64,000 nucleotides of DNA, taken from Burkholderia sp. Ac-20365 (GTDB lineage: Bacteria; Pseudomonadota; Gammaproteobacteria; Burkholderiales; Burkholderiaceae). The notes under the pieces are model-generated. The model saw only the letters and a program-made list of their open reading frames with translations, did not search any database and was not told the origin of the DNA. Position numbers and translations under genes: made by a program. This document shows, piece after piece, positions 43,421 to 53,069 of this stretch; positions within the stretch are counted from its first letter, which is position 1, and the number at the start of each line of letters is the position of its first letter. The stretch covers positions 62,001 through 126,000 of the forward strand of contig NZ_JAAGPI010000023.1 in NCBI RefSeq assembly GCF_017104715.1, in the 5' to 3' direction.

Positions 43421-44773
43421 TCAGTTTTCCTCGCGCACCAGTGCCGACGATCCGCTGAAGTAATTAAACGCACCGCTGTAGTCATCGGTGCGGATGGATT
43501 CTTCGCCCTTCTTGTCGGCGATTGTGTTTCCATTACGAACCAGTACGAAGCGCGGAGCACCGGGTGATGCCGGCACGGCAACATGGTTCACGCCAGCGCA
43601 TAATTTGTGCGTTGTGTGCGTGCCACCTTGTTCGATCACCAGAACAGCAGCTTCAGTCAGAAACGCAGTCACATGAATTTGAGCAGTCAACGGTGCGCGC
43701 ACTAAAGGTGGAGGTGGCGTATCGGACGATGTCGGTTCCCCCTTCATCAAGCCAGTTCGGATCGGATGGACACGGTAGAAATAATAGAAGACGTCCCGCT
43801 CGATTTCCGGTGCATCGCCCCGCTTAAACCATTCGATAAAATATCGGCTCGCATCGAGGTATGCGGTGTGGTTCAGCAAAGCGCCGAATCGCGGATCATA
43901 GACCTGTTTTCGCGTGCTGCTTCCGATGGGTGAAACATACGTTGATTCTGCCCAGTCATTCCACGTGACAATTTGAATCCAATCGACACGCGCTTCGATG
44001 GCGGCACGCCATTCTGTCTCCATACCCGAAAAGCCATTGGTCTCGAACGCCCGATAGTTCGTTCCGCTCGCGAGGCCACGATAGTAGGGAGTGACGGACG
44101 CCATAAACAGCTTGCCACTGGACTTGAGCGCCTCAGCAAGATTCCTGGTGGACCGCGCCAGCGAATCCGGCAAACCAGCCGCACCAAAATAGAAATATCC
44201 GCTCGCGGACTGGCAGCGGCTTGCAACTTCAAGCGCAGCGACATCACCGATTTCCGCTTCGCGCGTGGAAGGCATGAAATGCGGCACGAAGTACGCACCC
44301 AGCTTGTCCGCCTGCGCGATCAGTACTTCACAACGAGCAGCGTCTTGTCCACCAAGCGCGTACGATGAAAGCACTGGTTTGCCGTCAACCATTAATTGAG
44401 CGGGCAGTTCAGCTGTCGTCCGCACAATTTGATCGAGCTCCTGCTGTGCCTTACCATCTGCCGATACGAATAACCTGAAGCCGTCGCCGAGTTCTTCGGC
44501 AGCACGATACATCGTGAGTATCCGAGATCGATACAGCGGTTCGCTCAGTGACCACCCGCCGCAATTCAATGCGAATCCATCTATGCCACGCCGCTGCGCA
44601 TCGCGGAATTCTGCAACATAGTCAGCGATACGAGCATCACGTCCGCCACGTGGCCAGGCAACCATGTAATGCGCAAACACTTTCCGTTCCGACAATGCAG
44701 CAGCACGTGCAGGTCTGGCCATCCACACGAGAGGCGCGCTAGCACATCCTGCAAGCAGCGTTCGACGTTTCAT
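43421..44773 (-). CDS. GH71-type alpha-1,3-glucanase-like glycoside hydrolase
   Basis: 450 residues. N-terminus MKRRTLLAGCASAPLVWMAR has a twin-arginine-like export signal with cleavage near PARA-A; an LAGC near residue 10 resembles a lipobox but is too close to the start. The body opens with VFAHYMVAWPRG and DAQRRGIDGFALNCGG, continues with PVLSSYALGGQ, and holds IVTWNDWAESTYVSPI (about 285-300), the WNDxxES signature of GH71 mutanases. C-terminal part (about 345-450) is a beta-rich add-on. Last gene of the EPS operon, 19 bases after the flippase. It may process or depolymerise the polymer. GH71 is mostly fungal. Confidence 0.75.
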   Translation of the reverse strand: MKRRTLLAGCASAPLVWMARPARAAALSERKVFAHYMVAWPRGGRDARIADYVAEFRDAQRRGIDGFALNCGGWSLSEPLYRSRILTMYRAAEELGDGFRLFVSADGKAQQELDQIVRTTAELPAQLMVDGKPVLSSYALGGQDAARCEVLIAQADKLGAYFVPHFMPSTREAEIGDVAALEVASRCQSASGYFYFGAAGLPDSLARSTRNLAEALKSSGKLFMASVTPYYRGLASGTNYRAFETNGFSGMETEWRAAIEARVDWIQIVTWNDWAESTYVSPIGSSTRKQVYDPRFGALLNHTAYLDASRYFIEWFKRGDAPEIERDVFYYFYRVHPIRTGLMKGEPTSSDTPPPPLVRAPLTAQIHVTAFLTEAAVLVIEQGGTHTTHKLCAGVNHVAVPASPGAPRFVLVRNGNTIADKKGEESIRTDDYSGAFNYFSGSSALVREEN

Positions 44774-44792
44774 CTTTCCGCGCTGGCTGTTG

Positions 44793-46073
44793 TCAACCGG
44801 TCCTACCCGCCGCGCATGGCACCGTCATTGAATGCCGTGCCGCACGCCCGCCCATCCTCAACGACAACGCCAGCACAAGAGCGCCTGTGATCGCAATGCC
44901 CGTCAGTGCACCGAGTAGTCCAAAACCATACGACAAGATAGAAACCAGCAGTAGAGTCGAACTGACCTCGAGTGTCGAAATGCCGACGAAGGATGCGCGA
45001 TTGGTCGAGAAGATGAAAAGCGATAACACGCGGCAAAGGAAAATGAGCGTAGCACCAAGGAAGGCAGCAAACATGACGCTGAACTGTATCGTCTCGGAGC
45101 CAAGCACTGCGATCGGGAACAAACGTACACGGCACGCGAGCAAACTCGAGCACGAGACCAGCGTAAGCAAGGCCACCACTGCAGCGAGCACGCGACCCCA
45201 CGACATTCGAAAGAGCCACGTGCCACTGTGCTTGATCCGACCACCCAGCACGAGTGCCACGCCTTGCCCGCAGTTAAACGCCAGGTTATGCACGCTCTTC
45301 ATGCCACGATACAACGACCCCGCAACTGGCCCGGCAACGAATGTGACGATCACGACGTCCACGTGCTTTGCGCCTGAGAAGATCGCATTTCCATACCAGC
45401 TTCCCAGAATCGCTTTCTGGTTCTCGCGGAAGAACGTTTTGTATTCGAACCGTAGAAGTCTGAACTTTTCCGCTTCTGACGGAAAAAACTCGGCGTCATG
45501 CGGCGCTCCACGGCGCAAACTATAGCCGTACGCGACTAGCAGCATGACGCCATACATGGCTTCGACAAGTAACAGAAGATCGGGAAAATATGGAACGAGT
45601 GATTGGTGCACAACGAGTAGCACGACAACCAACACGCGGCTGAGCGCGGATAGCGTAGAAATCGCGCAGATCATGCCGCTCCGGCCATAAAAACGTAGTG
45701 CTCCGAGCGAGAAATGCGAGAGTCCGTAGCAAATCGGCGCGATCGTCATCAGCACGCTGAACTGCGTGCGCGCAAGCAGACCACGATCTTCCAATAGCGT
45801 GCCGACGGTTGTGAACACGACCGCCGAACCAAACGCGCTAATACAATCCATGAAAATCAACGTCGATACGCGCGAGTGGACCGTTTTGACCGTGAAGATC
45901 CGTGGCGAACCGAAATTGAAAAGGTCGATTGAAACGAAAAAGAACGCGATGAGCGCGTACGATTTACCAAGCCATTCGGCATCGAGATACCGCAGCGCGA
46001 GCGCTACGGCTACGAAATTGCCCGCGGCCGGCAACGCGGACGCGAGCATCACATAGACAACGTCTCGTTTCAT
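44793..46073 (-). CDS. Wzx-like polysaccharide flippase
   Basis: 426 residues with about twelve hydrophobic helices, oligosaccharide flippase (MATE/PST) type. The N-terminal segment MLASALPAAGNFVAVALALR and the first loop LDAEWLGKSYALIAFFF fit Wzx, though similarity is to the fold rather than to a sharp motif. It should flip the lipid-linked repeat unit across the inner membrane. It begins one base after the fusion gene's stop. Confidence 0.75.
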   Translation of the reverse strand: MKRDVVYVMLASALPAAGNFVAVALALRYLDAEWLGKSYALIAFFFVSIDLFNFGSPRIFTVKTVHSRVSTLIFMDCISAFGSAVVFTTVGTLLEDRGLLARTQFSVLMTIAPICYGLSHFSLGALRFYGRSGMICAISTLSALSRVLVVVLLVVHQSLVPYFPDLLLLVEAMYGVMLLVAYGYSLRRGAPHDAEFFPSEAEKFRLLRFEYKTFFRENQKAILGSWYGNAIFSGAKHVDVVIVTFVAGPVAGSLYRGMKSVHNLAFNCGQGVALVLGGRIKHSGTWLFRMSWGRVLAAVVALLTLVSCSSLLACRVRLFPIAVLGSETIQFSVMFAAFLGATLIFLCRVLSLFIFSTNRASFVGISTLEVSSTLLLVSILSYGFGLLGALTGIAITGALVLALSLRMGGRAARHSMTVPCAAGRTG

Positions 46074-46074
46074 A

Positions 46075-48315
46075 TCAGCCGTACGCTTTTAGCGCGTCGC
46101 AATAGTGGCGGTACCGCACCTGCAGTTCCGAATAGCGAAACGCTCGGGCTGTCTCGCGCTGGCGTTGCTTCTGCTCTTCTTGCCACTGCCTGTCGGAGGC
46201 AATCTGCATCAACTTTTCGACAAGCGCATCGACATTACCCGCAGGAATCAGGCAGGCCGGATCGAGCACCTCCGCAATGCCACCGACACGCGAGGCGACC
46301 GCGGGGACGCCCATCGCCATCGCCTCGAGCAACGCACGCGGCATACCCTCCTGTAACGATGGAAGCACGAATAGGTCGTGCCGGCTAACCACGCGCAGCA
46401 CGTCCTCTCCATTCAGCGCACCTTCGAACCGCGCATGCTCGGCGAGCCCAAGCTGTTCGGCCAGACTCTTTAGCTCGACATGCAACATGCCGTCGCCAAC
46501 GAGCGTCAGTTCGATGTTCAAGCCGCGTTCACGCAGAGTCGCGACCGCATGCAGCAAAATCGCATGCCCCTTGCTCCCGTTGTGCATCATGGCGACGTTC
46601 ACGACGCGAAATACGGCGTCGTCGGCGTGGTCCATCCGATTTCCGTTGTCAAACCCGAACAGCTCGTCGGGTAGATAGACGTCGCTGAAACCGAACGCTT
46701 GTGCGTGTGCTCCCGGCGGATATGCCGCCTGCAGGGAGTTCGCCGTCACATATCGCACGGTTCGGCCATGCCTTGCCGCGTGACGCGTAGCCCAGCAATG
46801 AACCCGGCGAGCGACACGCCTTAGTGGATGACTAGAGGCCGCCTCACTGAAGTATTCGGCAGGATCGGCGACGATTTCGGCGGAGAATGGCTTGTTGCTT
46901 GCCCGACATAGCAGCATCGCCAGCAGCGGAAAATTGCCGGGAAAACGGAGCAACAACAGGTCCGCATCACAGACCAGACGCCAGCAGCGCCATACCAGGT
47001 GGGGAAAGTGCTTCATCCACCCTGCTACCCCGCGCGGACTGCCCAGATCAACGAATTGCGTATATCGTCCCGTAACGAGTTCTCCACGGGCCTGTTGTAC
47101 TGGAAACGACCTGGCTGCAATCAGAACATTTGAAAAATTGCCCTCGAAGCGCGACGCGAATTTTCGGTGCCCCATATGCGGGCTGAAAATTCGGCTCTCC
47201 GCTCTCTGGAAGTTGCCGTCCATCAGGAACGTAATCGAAGGTTTTTTTGCAGGCGCAATCAACTCCAGCAATTCCTCACGACGATCGATTGCCGAAGTCG
47301 CCAGTTTTCTCCAGAACGGTGCTGTGTCACACCTGAGATTTTCGATCGAAGCAGCAACCTGCTCAGGATCGAAGCTTTCCGCGTGGAACGCATAGTCGGA
47401 CAGTCCCAGATCGCTAAACGCGGCAAGCCCTTTGCGTTCGTACGCAATGTGAATGCTCGGCGTCCCACCAAGCACGCTTTCGAGGCTGCCGTGCAAACGC
47501 ACGGACACGACGACGGCATCTTCGTCGCGAATCACATCGCCCAGCGCGGGCGCAGAACTCACACCGAACATCTGTTGGTAGAAGCGATCGTCGCTATTCC
47601 CACGCCCGGCGCTCTGCAATGCAAGCGTTGCGTCGGGCGTCAGTTCGAGCAGACGCTGGAGCTTTGCGTTGTAGCGCTCCGCGTAAGGCTTGCCGCCAAG
47701 ATCGCGAAAAACGAAGTACACCTTGCGGCGCGCGGCGGGAGCAGCGGATATAGCGGTCACGGCTCGCGACATGTGCAATGGCTTGCCGATTTCCAGCACA
47801 ACCAGGTCGCCGATCCGAACGGAGTTCCGATGATCGAGTTCGCGCACGCTCTTGTCGTCGCGCAACATGATCGTATCGACGTGATTTCGCACGAGCCACT
47901 TCAATATATGGCCCGGCACCCCTGAAAACGGGCCGACACTCTGCGGAAAATAGATGCGCGAGCGCGGCTTCCACAGCGACCCACACACGATCTGCAGCCC
48001 ATGCGCGATCAGCGTCTTGCAGCCCTCCTTCCATGTGCCCGCACGCAGATAGCCGCCACCGACTCCGAAGAATACTGTCTGACGCGCGCGCCTCGCACAT
48101 ACCAATGTTCTGCCCACAAACCGCCAGAGCGAAATCAACTCTACATTCGGATCGTCGAGATAACCATGGAAGGATGCTGGATCAAGACACACAACCGTAA
48201 TGGGCTGTGCAAATCCAGCATCGCGTAGTGCGCGCAAGCTTAGCTTGACTAGTAGCCCGTCGCCGCTATTGCGTGAACTGTATGCGTGCAGCAGGTAGAT
48301 ATCAGGACTTTTCAT
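46075..48315 (-). CDS. Fused polysaccharide pyruvyl transferase and GT4 glycosyltransferase
   Basis: 746 residues, two full enzymes in one frame. Residues 1 to about 345 are a polysaccharide pyruvyl transferase (WcaK/CsaB) domain: YSSRNSGDGLLVKLSLRAL at the start, VFFGVGGGYLRAGTW, PQSVGPFSG, and VVVSVRLHGSLESVLGGTPS with the family RLHG. Residues about 355-746 are a GT4 glycosyltransferase with VNVAMMHNGSKGHAILLHAV, LVGDGMLHVELKSLAEQLGL, and LPSLQEGMPRALLEAMAMGV with the E-x7-E element. Together they could add a sugar and cap it with a pyruvate ketal. It overlaps the upstream GT4 gene by 14 bases. Confidence 0.85.
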   Translation of the reverse strand: MKSPDIYLLHAYSSRNSGDGLLVKLSLRALRDAGFAQPITVVCLDPASFHGYLDDPNVELISLWRFVGRTLVCARRARQTVFFGVGGGYLRAGTWKEGCKTLIAHGLQIVCGSLWKPRSRIYFPQSVGPFSGVPGHILKWLVRNHVDTIMLRDDKSVRELDHRNSVRIGDLVVLEIGKPLHMSRAVTAISAAPAARRKVYFVFRDLGGKPYAERYNAKLQRLLELTPDATLALQSAGRGNSDDRFYQQMFGVSSAPALGDVIRDEDAVVVSVRLHGSLESVLGGTPSIHIAYERKGLAAFSDLGLSDYAFHAESFDPEQVAASIENLRCDTAPFWRKLATSAIDRREELLELIAPAKKPSITFLMDGNFQRAESRIFSPHMGHRKFASRFEGNFSNVLIAARSFPVQQARGELVTGRYTQFVDLGSPRGVAGWMKHFPHLVWRCWRLVCDADLLLLRFPGNFPLLAMLLCRASNKPFSAEIVADPAEYFSEAASSHPLRRVARRVHCWATRHAARHGRTVRYVTANSLQAAYPPGAHAQAFGFSDVYLPDELFGFDNGNRMDHADDAVFRVVNVAMMHNGSKGHAILLHAVATLRERGLNIELTLVGDGMLHVELKSLAEQLGLAEHARFEGALNGEDVLRVVSRHDLFVLPSLQEGMPRALLEAMAMGVPAVASRVGGIAEVLDPACLIPAGNVDALVEKLMQIASDRQWQEEQKQRQRETARAFRYSELQVRYRHYCDALKAYG

Positions 48316-49378
48316 AGCAGTTCATCAGGGACTTGAAGAATTTATCCGCGTTGAACGCCTGATCGAATACATGGCGCGAATTTGCGCCCATCCGGCGGCA
48401 TTCGTCGATGGACAACGCGTTGAGCTGTTCGGCAAGGCAAGCTCCCGTCAGTTGCCGAAGCATCAGGCCGTTGTAGCCGTGGATCACCTGTTCAGGCAAC
48501 GAGCTTTCACTTGAGACAACCAATACCTTGCCGGCCCGCATTGCCTCAATGGGAACGAGTGCGAGTCCTTCCCAGCGCGATGGAACGACAATGACATCCA
48601 TCCTGCGCATCGCATCACCCGTCTCCTCCGGGCTTAGCCAACCGTGATAGTTGATACGCGTATCGTTTCCCGAGATCGCCACCCCGCCGCGCACCGCCGT
48701 GCCAAACACGTGCACGTGCACGTGATCCTCGAGCAAGGGCAGCGCGTCGACGATTATGTCGAAGCCCTTTTGGTAATCGAGCCGGCCGAAATACCCTACG
48801 TCGATATGTTTCTCTCGATGAGATCTCGCGTGGCGCTCCTCCTCGGCTCGATGTGCCGGTATATCCGTCGGAATACCCGTGTACACAAGTTCGACTTTCT
48901 CGGGCGCGATGCGATACTTTCGCGCAGCCCGAACTTCATCGAACGACATGCAGAGGATTCGCGCGCAACGCGGCGCCAGCCATTTTTCCATCGAAGCAAA
49001 GACAAACGCGGTCACACGCGATATATCCTTTTTCATAAAAGCCCACGCGTGTGGCGTATAAAGTACTCGCTCATCTTCGAACCGGTTAAGGCGAACGTAG
49101 AATCCAGGATATGAGCTATGGCAATGAACGACGTCTGCATTCAGCGAACGGATAATCTCACCCATCCTGCGTGCGACTGGCAGGATGCGAAATGGATTAC
49201 GGCTGGATCGATACGGTACGACCTGAAAGCCGTCGGCATCGAGTCTTGAAATGTCCATTCTGGCGGGATCGCAGACGAGGACCACTTCGTGTCCACCGCT
49301 GGACTGTTCGCTCATAAGGGCCGCAACATAACTGGCGATACCCCCTGTCCATGCTTCAACCACGTGAACTATCTTCAT
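48302..49378 (-). CDS. GT4-family glycosyltransferase
   Basis: 358 residues, retaining GT-B glycosyltransferase. The N-terminal domain starts KIVHVVEAWTGGIASYVAAL (glycine loop). The C-terminal domain has DVGYFGRLDYQKGFDIIVDA and VPSRWEGLALVPIEAMRAGK with the E-x7-E catalytic element. A middle loop rich in His/Glu/Arg (about 172-190) is probably disordered. Its start shares one base with the stop of the polymerase gene (TAATG). Sugar specificity is unknown. Confidence 0.9.
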   Translation of the reverse strand: MKIVHVVEAWTGGIASYVAALMSEQSSGGHEVVLVCDPARMDISRLDADGFQVVPYRSSRNPFRILPVARRMGEIIRSLNADVVHCHSSYPGFYVRLNRFEDERVLYTPHAWAFMKKDISRVTAFVFASMEKWLAPRCARILCMSFDEVRAARKYRIAPEKVELVYTGIPTDIPAHRAEEERHARSHREKHIDVGYFGRLDYQKGFDIIVDALPLLEDHVHVHVFGTAVRGGVAISGNDTRINYHGWLSPEETGDAMRRMDVIVVPSRWEGLALVPIEAMRAGKVLVVSSESSLPEQVIHGYNGLMLRQLTGACLAEQLNALSIDECRRMGANSRHVFDQAFNADKFFKSLMNCYEKS

Positions 49379-50838
49379 TATTCACTCACGATCCCTGACG
49401 CGATTGACGCGCCGGAACTCCTTTTTTTTAGCAACATCGACATGGGAAAAGCAAACAGCAAAATCCATCTAACTACGTAGTACGCCAAAACATTTGAGTC
49501 GAAAAGAAAGTACAGAAACGGCAACGGATAAGACACCACTTTCACCGGCAACCATTTCCAGTTCGAGCCGTTGGCCATACGGCCAATTCGATCGATCATC
49601 CACGCCGCCACGACGAACGACAGCAGATAGCCGAACATGCCGAAATTGACGAGGAACTCGCCCGGCATGCCGAACAGAAGCGTGGTTTCATCAGACTGGT
49701 TACTTTCGCTTCCGCGAACAATGTCACTCTTCTCGCGTGCGAACGTTTCCGGCTTGTCTTTCCACATCGCCTTAGGAACGATCGCAGCTGCTGCGCCCAC
49801 GAAACTACGGCCCATCGCGAGCGTGAAATCTGGTTTGGAGAGTGCGTCCAATGCTTTTACCTGCACGTCAAAGCGGGACAGATCTCTGAACAGGAAGAAG
49901 CTAAGCGGCCCCATCGACAATTGCAGCATTCGCTGATCAGCGAAGTTTTCCGAAATATTGCCGATCTCTGAATAGTCGATTCCGAATTTCATCGGCAGCA
50001 TCGCGAGGCCGCCTACGGCGACGCAGATTCCTGCGAGTTTCGCTATGCGCCGGCTGATATGTGTCACGAATGCGTTGTAAATGAGAGAGGCGAACAGCAG
50101 CACGAACACCATGCCTTGCCGGTTTCCGAAAACACCTGACGACAACCACCCAAGCACGACAAGTTGCACAAACGCCGCCGTTCTCAACGCGCGGTTACGC
50201 CAGGGTCTGAGCATGATGCAAGCGAATACCCAGAGGGGTGCCGTATTGGCAAGCGCCTGCACGACACCCAGCCCTTCGAGGGGATCGTTTTCAGTGACTG
50301 ACGTTTCAAGGCGATCCGCATAAAGCTGCACGATCTGGCCATAGCCGCCGAGCTTCAGGTAGATGAACAACAGTGCCGCGAGGGCCATCAACGCGAACAC
50401 GTAAGCCCATCGGCTCACCCTTACATTGCGCAGCGTCTCCGGCAATACGGATCGCGCTACGCCGCCCCTTCGCATTGCGATAAGCGTGACGTTCATCGCC
50501 CAGATGCCGACGATATTCAGCGCGAACCAACTGATCGTCGCGGGGTCCCGTTCGGACAGGAGCGTCAGATAGATCTCGTCGCGCAGGATCAGTTGCCCGG
50601 CGGGCAGCACGCAAAAATAGCCAAGCGCGAATATTCGCCACAGCCTGAGCAACTCATTGTCGGCCTTGATGAACCAGATGCTCGCGCCCTCGAGCAGCAA
50701 CAACACGATCGTCAATGGGTCGGCGCCGCCAAGATGAACTGCTGTGAAGAGTCCCGTCACGGCGAGGCCACCCGTGAGCAGCGGAACAAACGGCGGCTTG
50801 CGCCGCCCCCTGCGCCATGGCGCGCGCGAAGTGCTCAT
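49378..50838 (-). CDS. Wzy-like polysaccharide polymerase (O-antigen polymerase type)
   Basis: 486 residues, about ten to twelve hydrophobic helices with a large hydrophilic loop (about 330-420) that holds LAMGRSFVGAAAAIVPKAMW and MPGEFLVNFGMFGYLL. This layout fits a Wzy polymerase joining repeat units in the periplasm. ATG 50838 overlaps the wzc stop as ATGA, which decides the start; the frame runs to 51216 only by chance through wzc. Wzy proteins vary greatly, so the call rests on topology and position. Confidence 0.78.
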   Translation of the reverse strand: MSTSRAPWRRGRRKPPFVPLLTGGLAVTGLFTAVHLGGADPLTIVLLLLEGASIWFIKADNELLRLWRIFALGYFCVLPAGQLILRDEIYLTLLSERDPATISWFALNIVGIWAMNVTLIAMRRGGVARSVLPETLRNVRVSRWAYVFALMALAALLFIYLKLGGYGQIVQLYADRLETSVTENDPLEGLGVVQALANTAPLWVFACIMLRPWRNRALRTAAFVQLVVLGWLSSGVFGNRQGMVFVLLFASLIYNAFVTHISRRIAKLAGICVAVGGLAMLPMKFGIDYSEIGNISENFADQRMLQLSMGPLSFFLFRDLSRFDVQVKALDALSKPDFTLAMGRSFVGAAAAIVPKAMWKDKPETFAREKSDIVRGSESNQSDETTLLFGMPGEFLVNFGMFGYLLSFVVAAWMIDRIGRMANGSNWKWLPVKVVSYPLPFLYFLFDSNVLAYYVVRWILLFAFPMSMLLKKRSSGASIASGIVSE

Positions 50839-53057
50839 TTCGTCGCCTTCCGGCTCTGATATTGATAGGCAACATAGCGATAAGCGCCGTACCTCGAGCG
50901 ATAACCGAATGCGCTCGGGCTCACGCCATTGAAGAGCACGCCTTTGAGCGGTGCACGTGCACGCCGCAATTGACGCGCGCTTTCGTTGATTTCTCCAATA
51001 CTCGTACGCTGAAACCGCGCGACGAGAAACACCATGCCGGCGATGTTCGCCATGGCCGATACGTCTGAAGCCACCAGCATCGGCGGTGTATCGATAATGA
51101 CCATGTCGTAGCGGGCGCGTAGCATTGCGATGAGACTGCTCATCTTCTCGCTGACCAGCAACTCTGAGACATCGTGCGGAATGCTGCCCGTTGTGAGCAG
51201 ATCGAGTCCCGGCCAAACGTCGCGCCGGATCGCGTCGTCAGCCGTGACCACACCCAGAAGCACATCTGACAAACCATCTCCGCGCCCGCAGCCAAAATAT
51301 TGATGCAGGTGTCCACGCCGCATATCGGCGTCGACCAGCAGCACGCGCTTCGTCCCGCCACACAATACGGCGGCGAGGTTGGCGGATATGAACGATTTTC
51401 CGACGCCTGGCGCAGGCCCTGTCAGCAGAACGCAGTTGCTTTGCGCATCCAGCATCGCGAAGGTCAACGAGGTACGCATGCTGCGCAGGCTCTCTATTGC
51501 CGGCTCTGCAGGATTTGTTTTCGCAAGCAGATGTCTTTCCGCACGCACGTCGGCGTTGAACGATTTCTGCGCGCGTGACAGCGGAATGGTGCCGTACACG
51601 TTGAGCCCTGTGTAACGCTCGATGTCCTGCGCGTCCGTTACGCCGCCATACAACATTTCTCTCGCGAACGCGACGCCAATACCGAGCATCAGACCCGCAA
51701 TCGCCGCCAGCCCGATCACAAGCGGAATCTTCGGCCACACGACTTCTTCCGGCACGCGGGCGATGTCCACGAGACGAACGCTGCCAACCTTCCCTGCCGC
51801 AACCAGTTTCAGTTGCTGAATATTGTTGAGCGTGCCGACGTAGATGCCCTGATCGACCTGCACGTCGCGCATGAGTGACACCATATCCTGCTCGATGTCG
51901 GGCAGACGCTTCATGCGGCTGTTGACATCACCGAGTCTTGCTTTGATCGCGTCGATCTGCTGATCAAGACCGATAATGGCGGGATGACCCGGCGCGTACC
52001 GCGTGGCGAGATCGTCGCGCTTCTGGAGCAGATCCAACTGGCTGTTCTGCATGGCGACGCTCTGCTGCAACAGGCTTTGAGCCTCGAGACTCAAGTCAAA
52101 GGCGCCGTAATGGTTGCGCATCGCGTTGTAGCGCTTCTCCGCCGTTTGCAAATCGAGCTTGAGTTTTGGCAGGAGACCCTCGAGGAACTGCGACGACTTT
52201 TCCGCTTCGGCAGCTTTTCGTTTGGCGTTTTGTGCAACATAGGCCTCTCCGATGCGGTTCAGAATCGCGGAGATCTGCTCAGGATCACGGCCGCGTAGCG
52301 TGCCGTTGATAATGTCGCTCTGCTTGCCTTCCTGCCGGACGGTGAATTCACGCTGCAGATCGACCAGGGTTTTGAGCGACGACTCGCGTGTTAAGTCGAA
52401 CGCTGCGCGGGGCGCGGCGTGTATGGCCGACACGAGCAACCGGATGTGACCAACGCTCTGCTCGACGTCCACGCGTTCGCCGATCGCGCCTTCGATGGGC
52501 GAGTCGAGATCGGACTGCTCCAGACGGAAGCGATCCTTATCGAGTAACGTCAGTTTGAAGGGTTTGCCTTCCAGCTCTTTCGGCACGTCGAATTCGCGCA
52601 CGTCGATTGATTCGTTGCCCCAGCAAAAACCTCCCCAGCCTAAAATTCCCGGATTGGATAATGATTTCGCGCCGCCGGCAATGCGCCAGCCGATCAGCGG
52701 AAAATAATGCGGCCGGGCGTCGATAAAGAGTTGCAGGCTCTGCACAGCCTGATCGACGACCATACGCGACTGCAAGATCTTCGACTCACCTTCGGCTTGT
52801 GTTTTTACATTGAATAGCGACGACACGTCCCCGAGCAACGAGCTGGCGCTTGTCGGATTATCTTCCTCGACTTGCACGAGAATATTGGCCTGGTACGCGG
52901 GTTGGGCGAGCAGCGCATAGGCAGCGCCCAGCAGCAAGACAACGCCGAAGATGCTCGCAATGAGCCAACGGTTTGCGAATAGCGTATCCAGATAACGGAT
53001 GAAATCGCTCTCTTCGCCTGGTCGGTCATCGACGATCGGTTGTTCCTGGTAATTCAT
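50835..53057 (-). CDS. wzc: Polysaccharide co-polymerase/tyrosine autokinase Wzc
   Basis: 740 residues. A Wzz domain with membrane helices near 32-50 and 444-465 and a long coiled coil between (about 265-400) precedes a BY-kinase domain. Kinase motifs: Walker A TGPAPGVGKSFISANLAAVL (546-565), Walker A' VLLVDADMRRG (572-582) and Walker B MVIIDTPP (652-659). The C-terminus has a tyrosine cluster (about 718-733, RSRYGAYRYVAYQYQ), the autophosphorylation site. It controls chain length and export with Wza. It lies 12 bases after wzb and overlaps the polymerase gene by four. Confidence 0.94.
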   Translation of the reverse strand: MNYQEQPIVDDRPGEESDFIRYLDTLFANRWLIASIFGVVLLLGAAYALLAQPAYQANILVQVEEDNPTSASSLLGDVSSLFNVKTQAEGESKILQSRMVVDQAVQSLQLFIDARPHYFPLIGWRIAGGAKSLSNPGILGWGGFCWGNESIDVREFDVPKELEGKPFKLTLLDKDRFRLEQSDLDSPIEGAIGERVDVEQSVGHIRLLVSAIHAAPRAAFDLTRESSLKTLVDLQREFTVRQEGKQSDIINGTLRGRDPEQISAILNRIGEAYVAQNAKRKAAEAEKSSQFLEGLLPKLKLDLQTAEKRYNAMRNHYGAFDLSLEAQSLLQQSVAMQNSQLDLLQKRDDLATRYAPGHPAIIGLDQQIDAIKARLGDVNSRMKRLPDIEQDMVSLMRDVQVDQGIYVGTLNNIQQLKLVAAGKVGSVRLVDIARVPEEVVWPKIPLVIGLAAIAGLMLGIGVAFAREMLYGGVTDAQDIERYTGLNVYGTIPLSRAQKSFNADVRAERHLLAKTNPAEPAIESLRSMRTSLTFAMLDAQSNCVLLTGPAPGVGKSFISANLAAVLCGGTKRVLLVDADMRRGHLHQYFGCGRGDGLSDVLLGVVTADDAIRRDVWPGLDLLTTGSIPHDVSELLVSEKMSSLIAMLRARYDMVIIDTPPMLVASDVSAMANIAGMVFLVARFQRTSIGEINESARQLRRARAPLKGVLFNGVSPSAFGYRSRYGAYRYVAYQYQSRKATK

Positions 53058-53069
53058 GTTGCACTTTTG

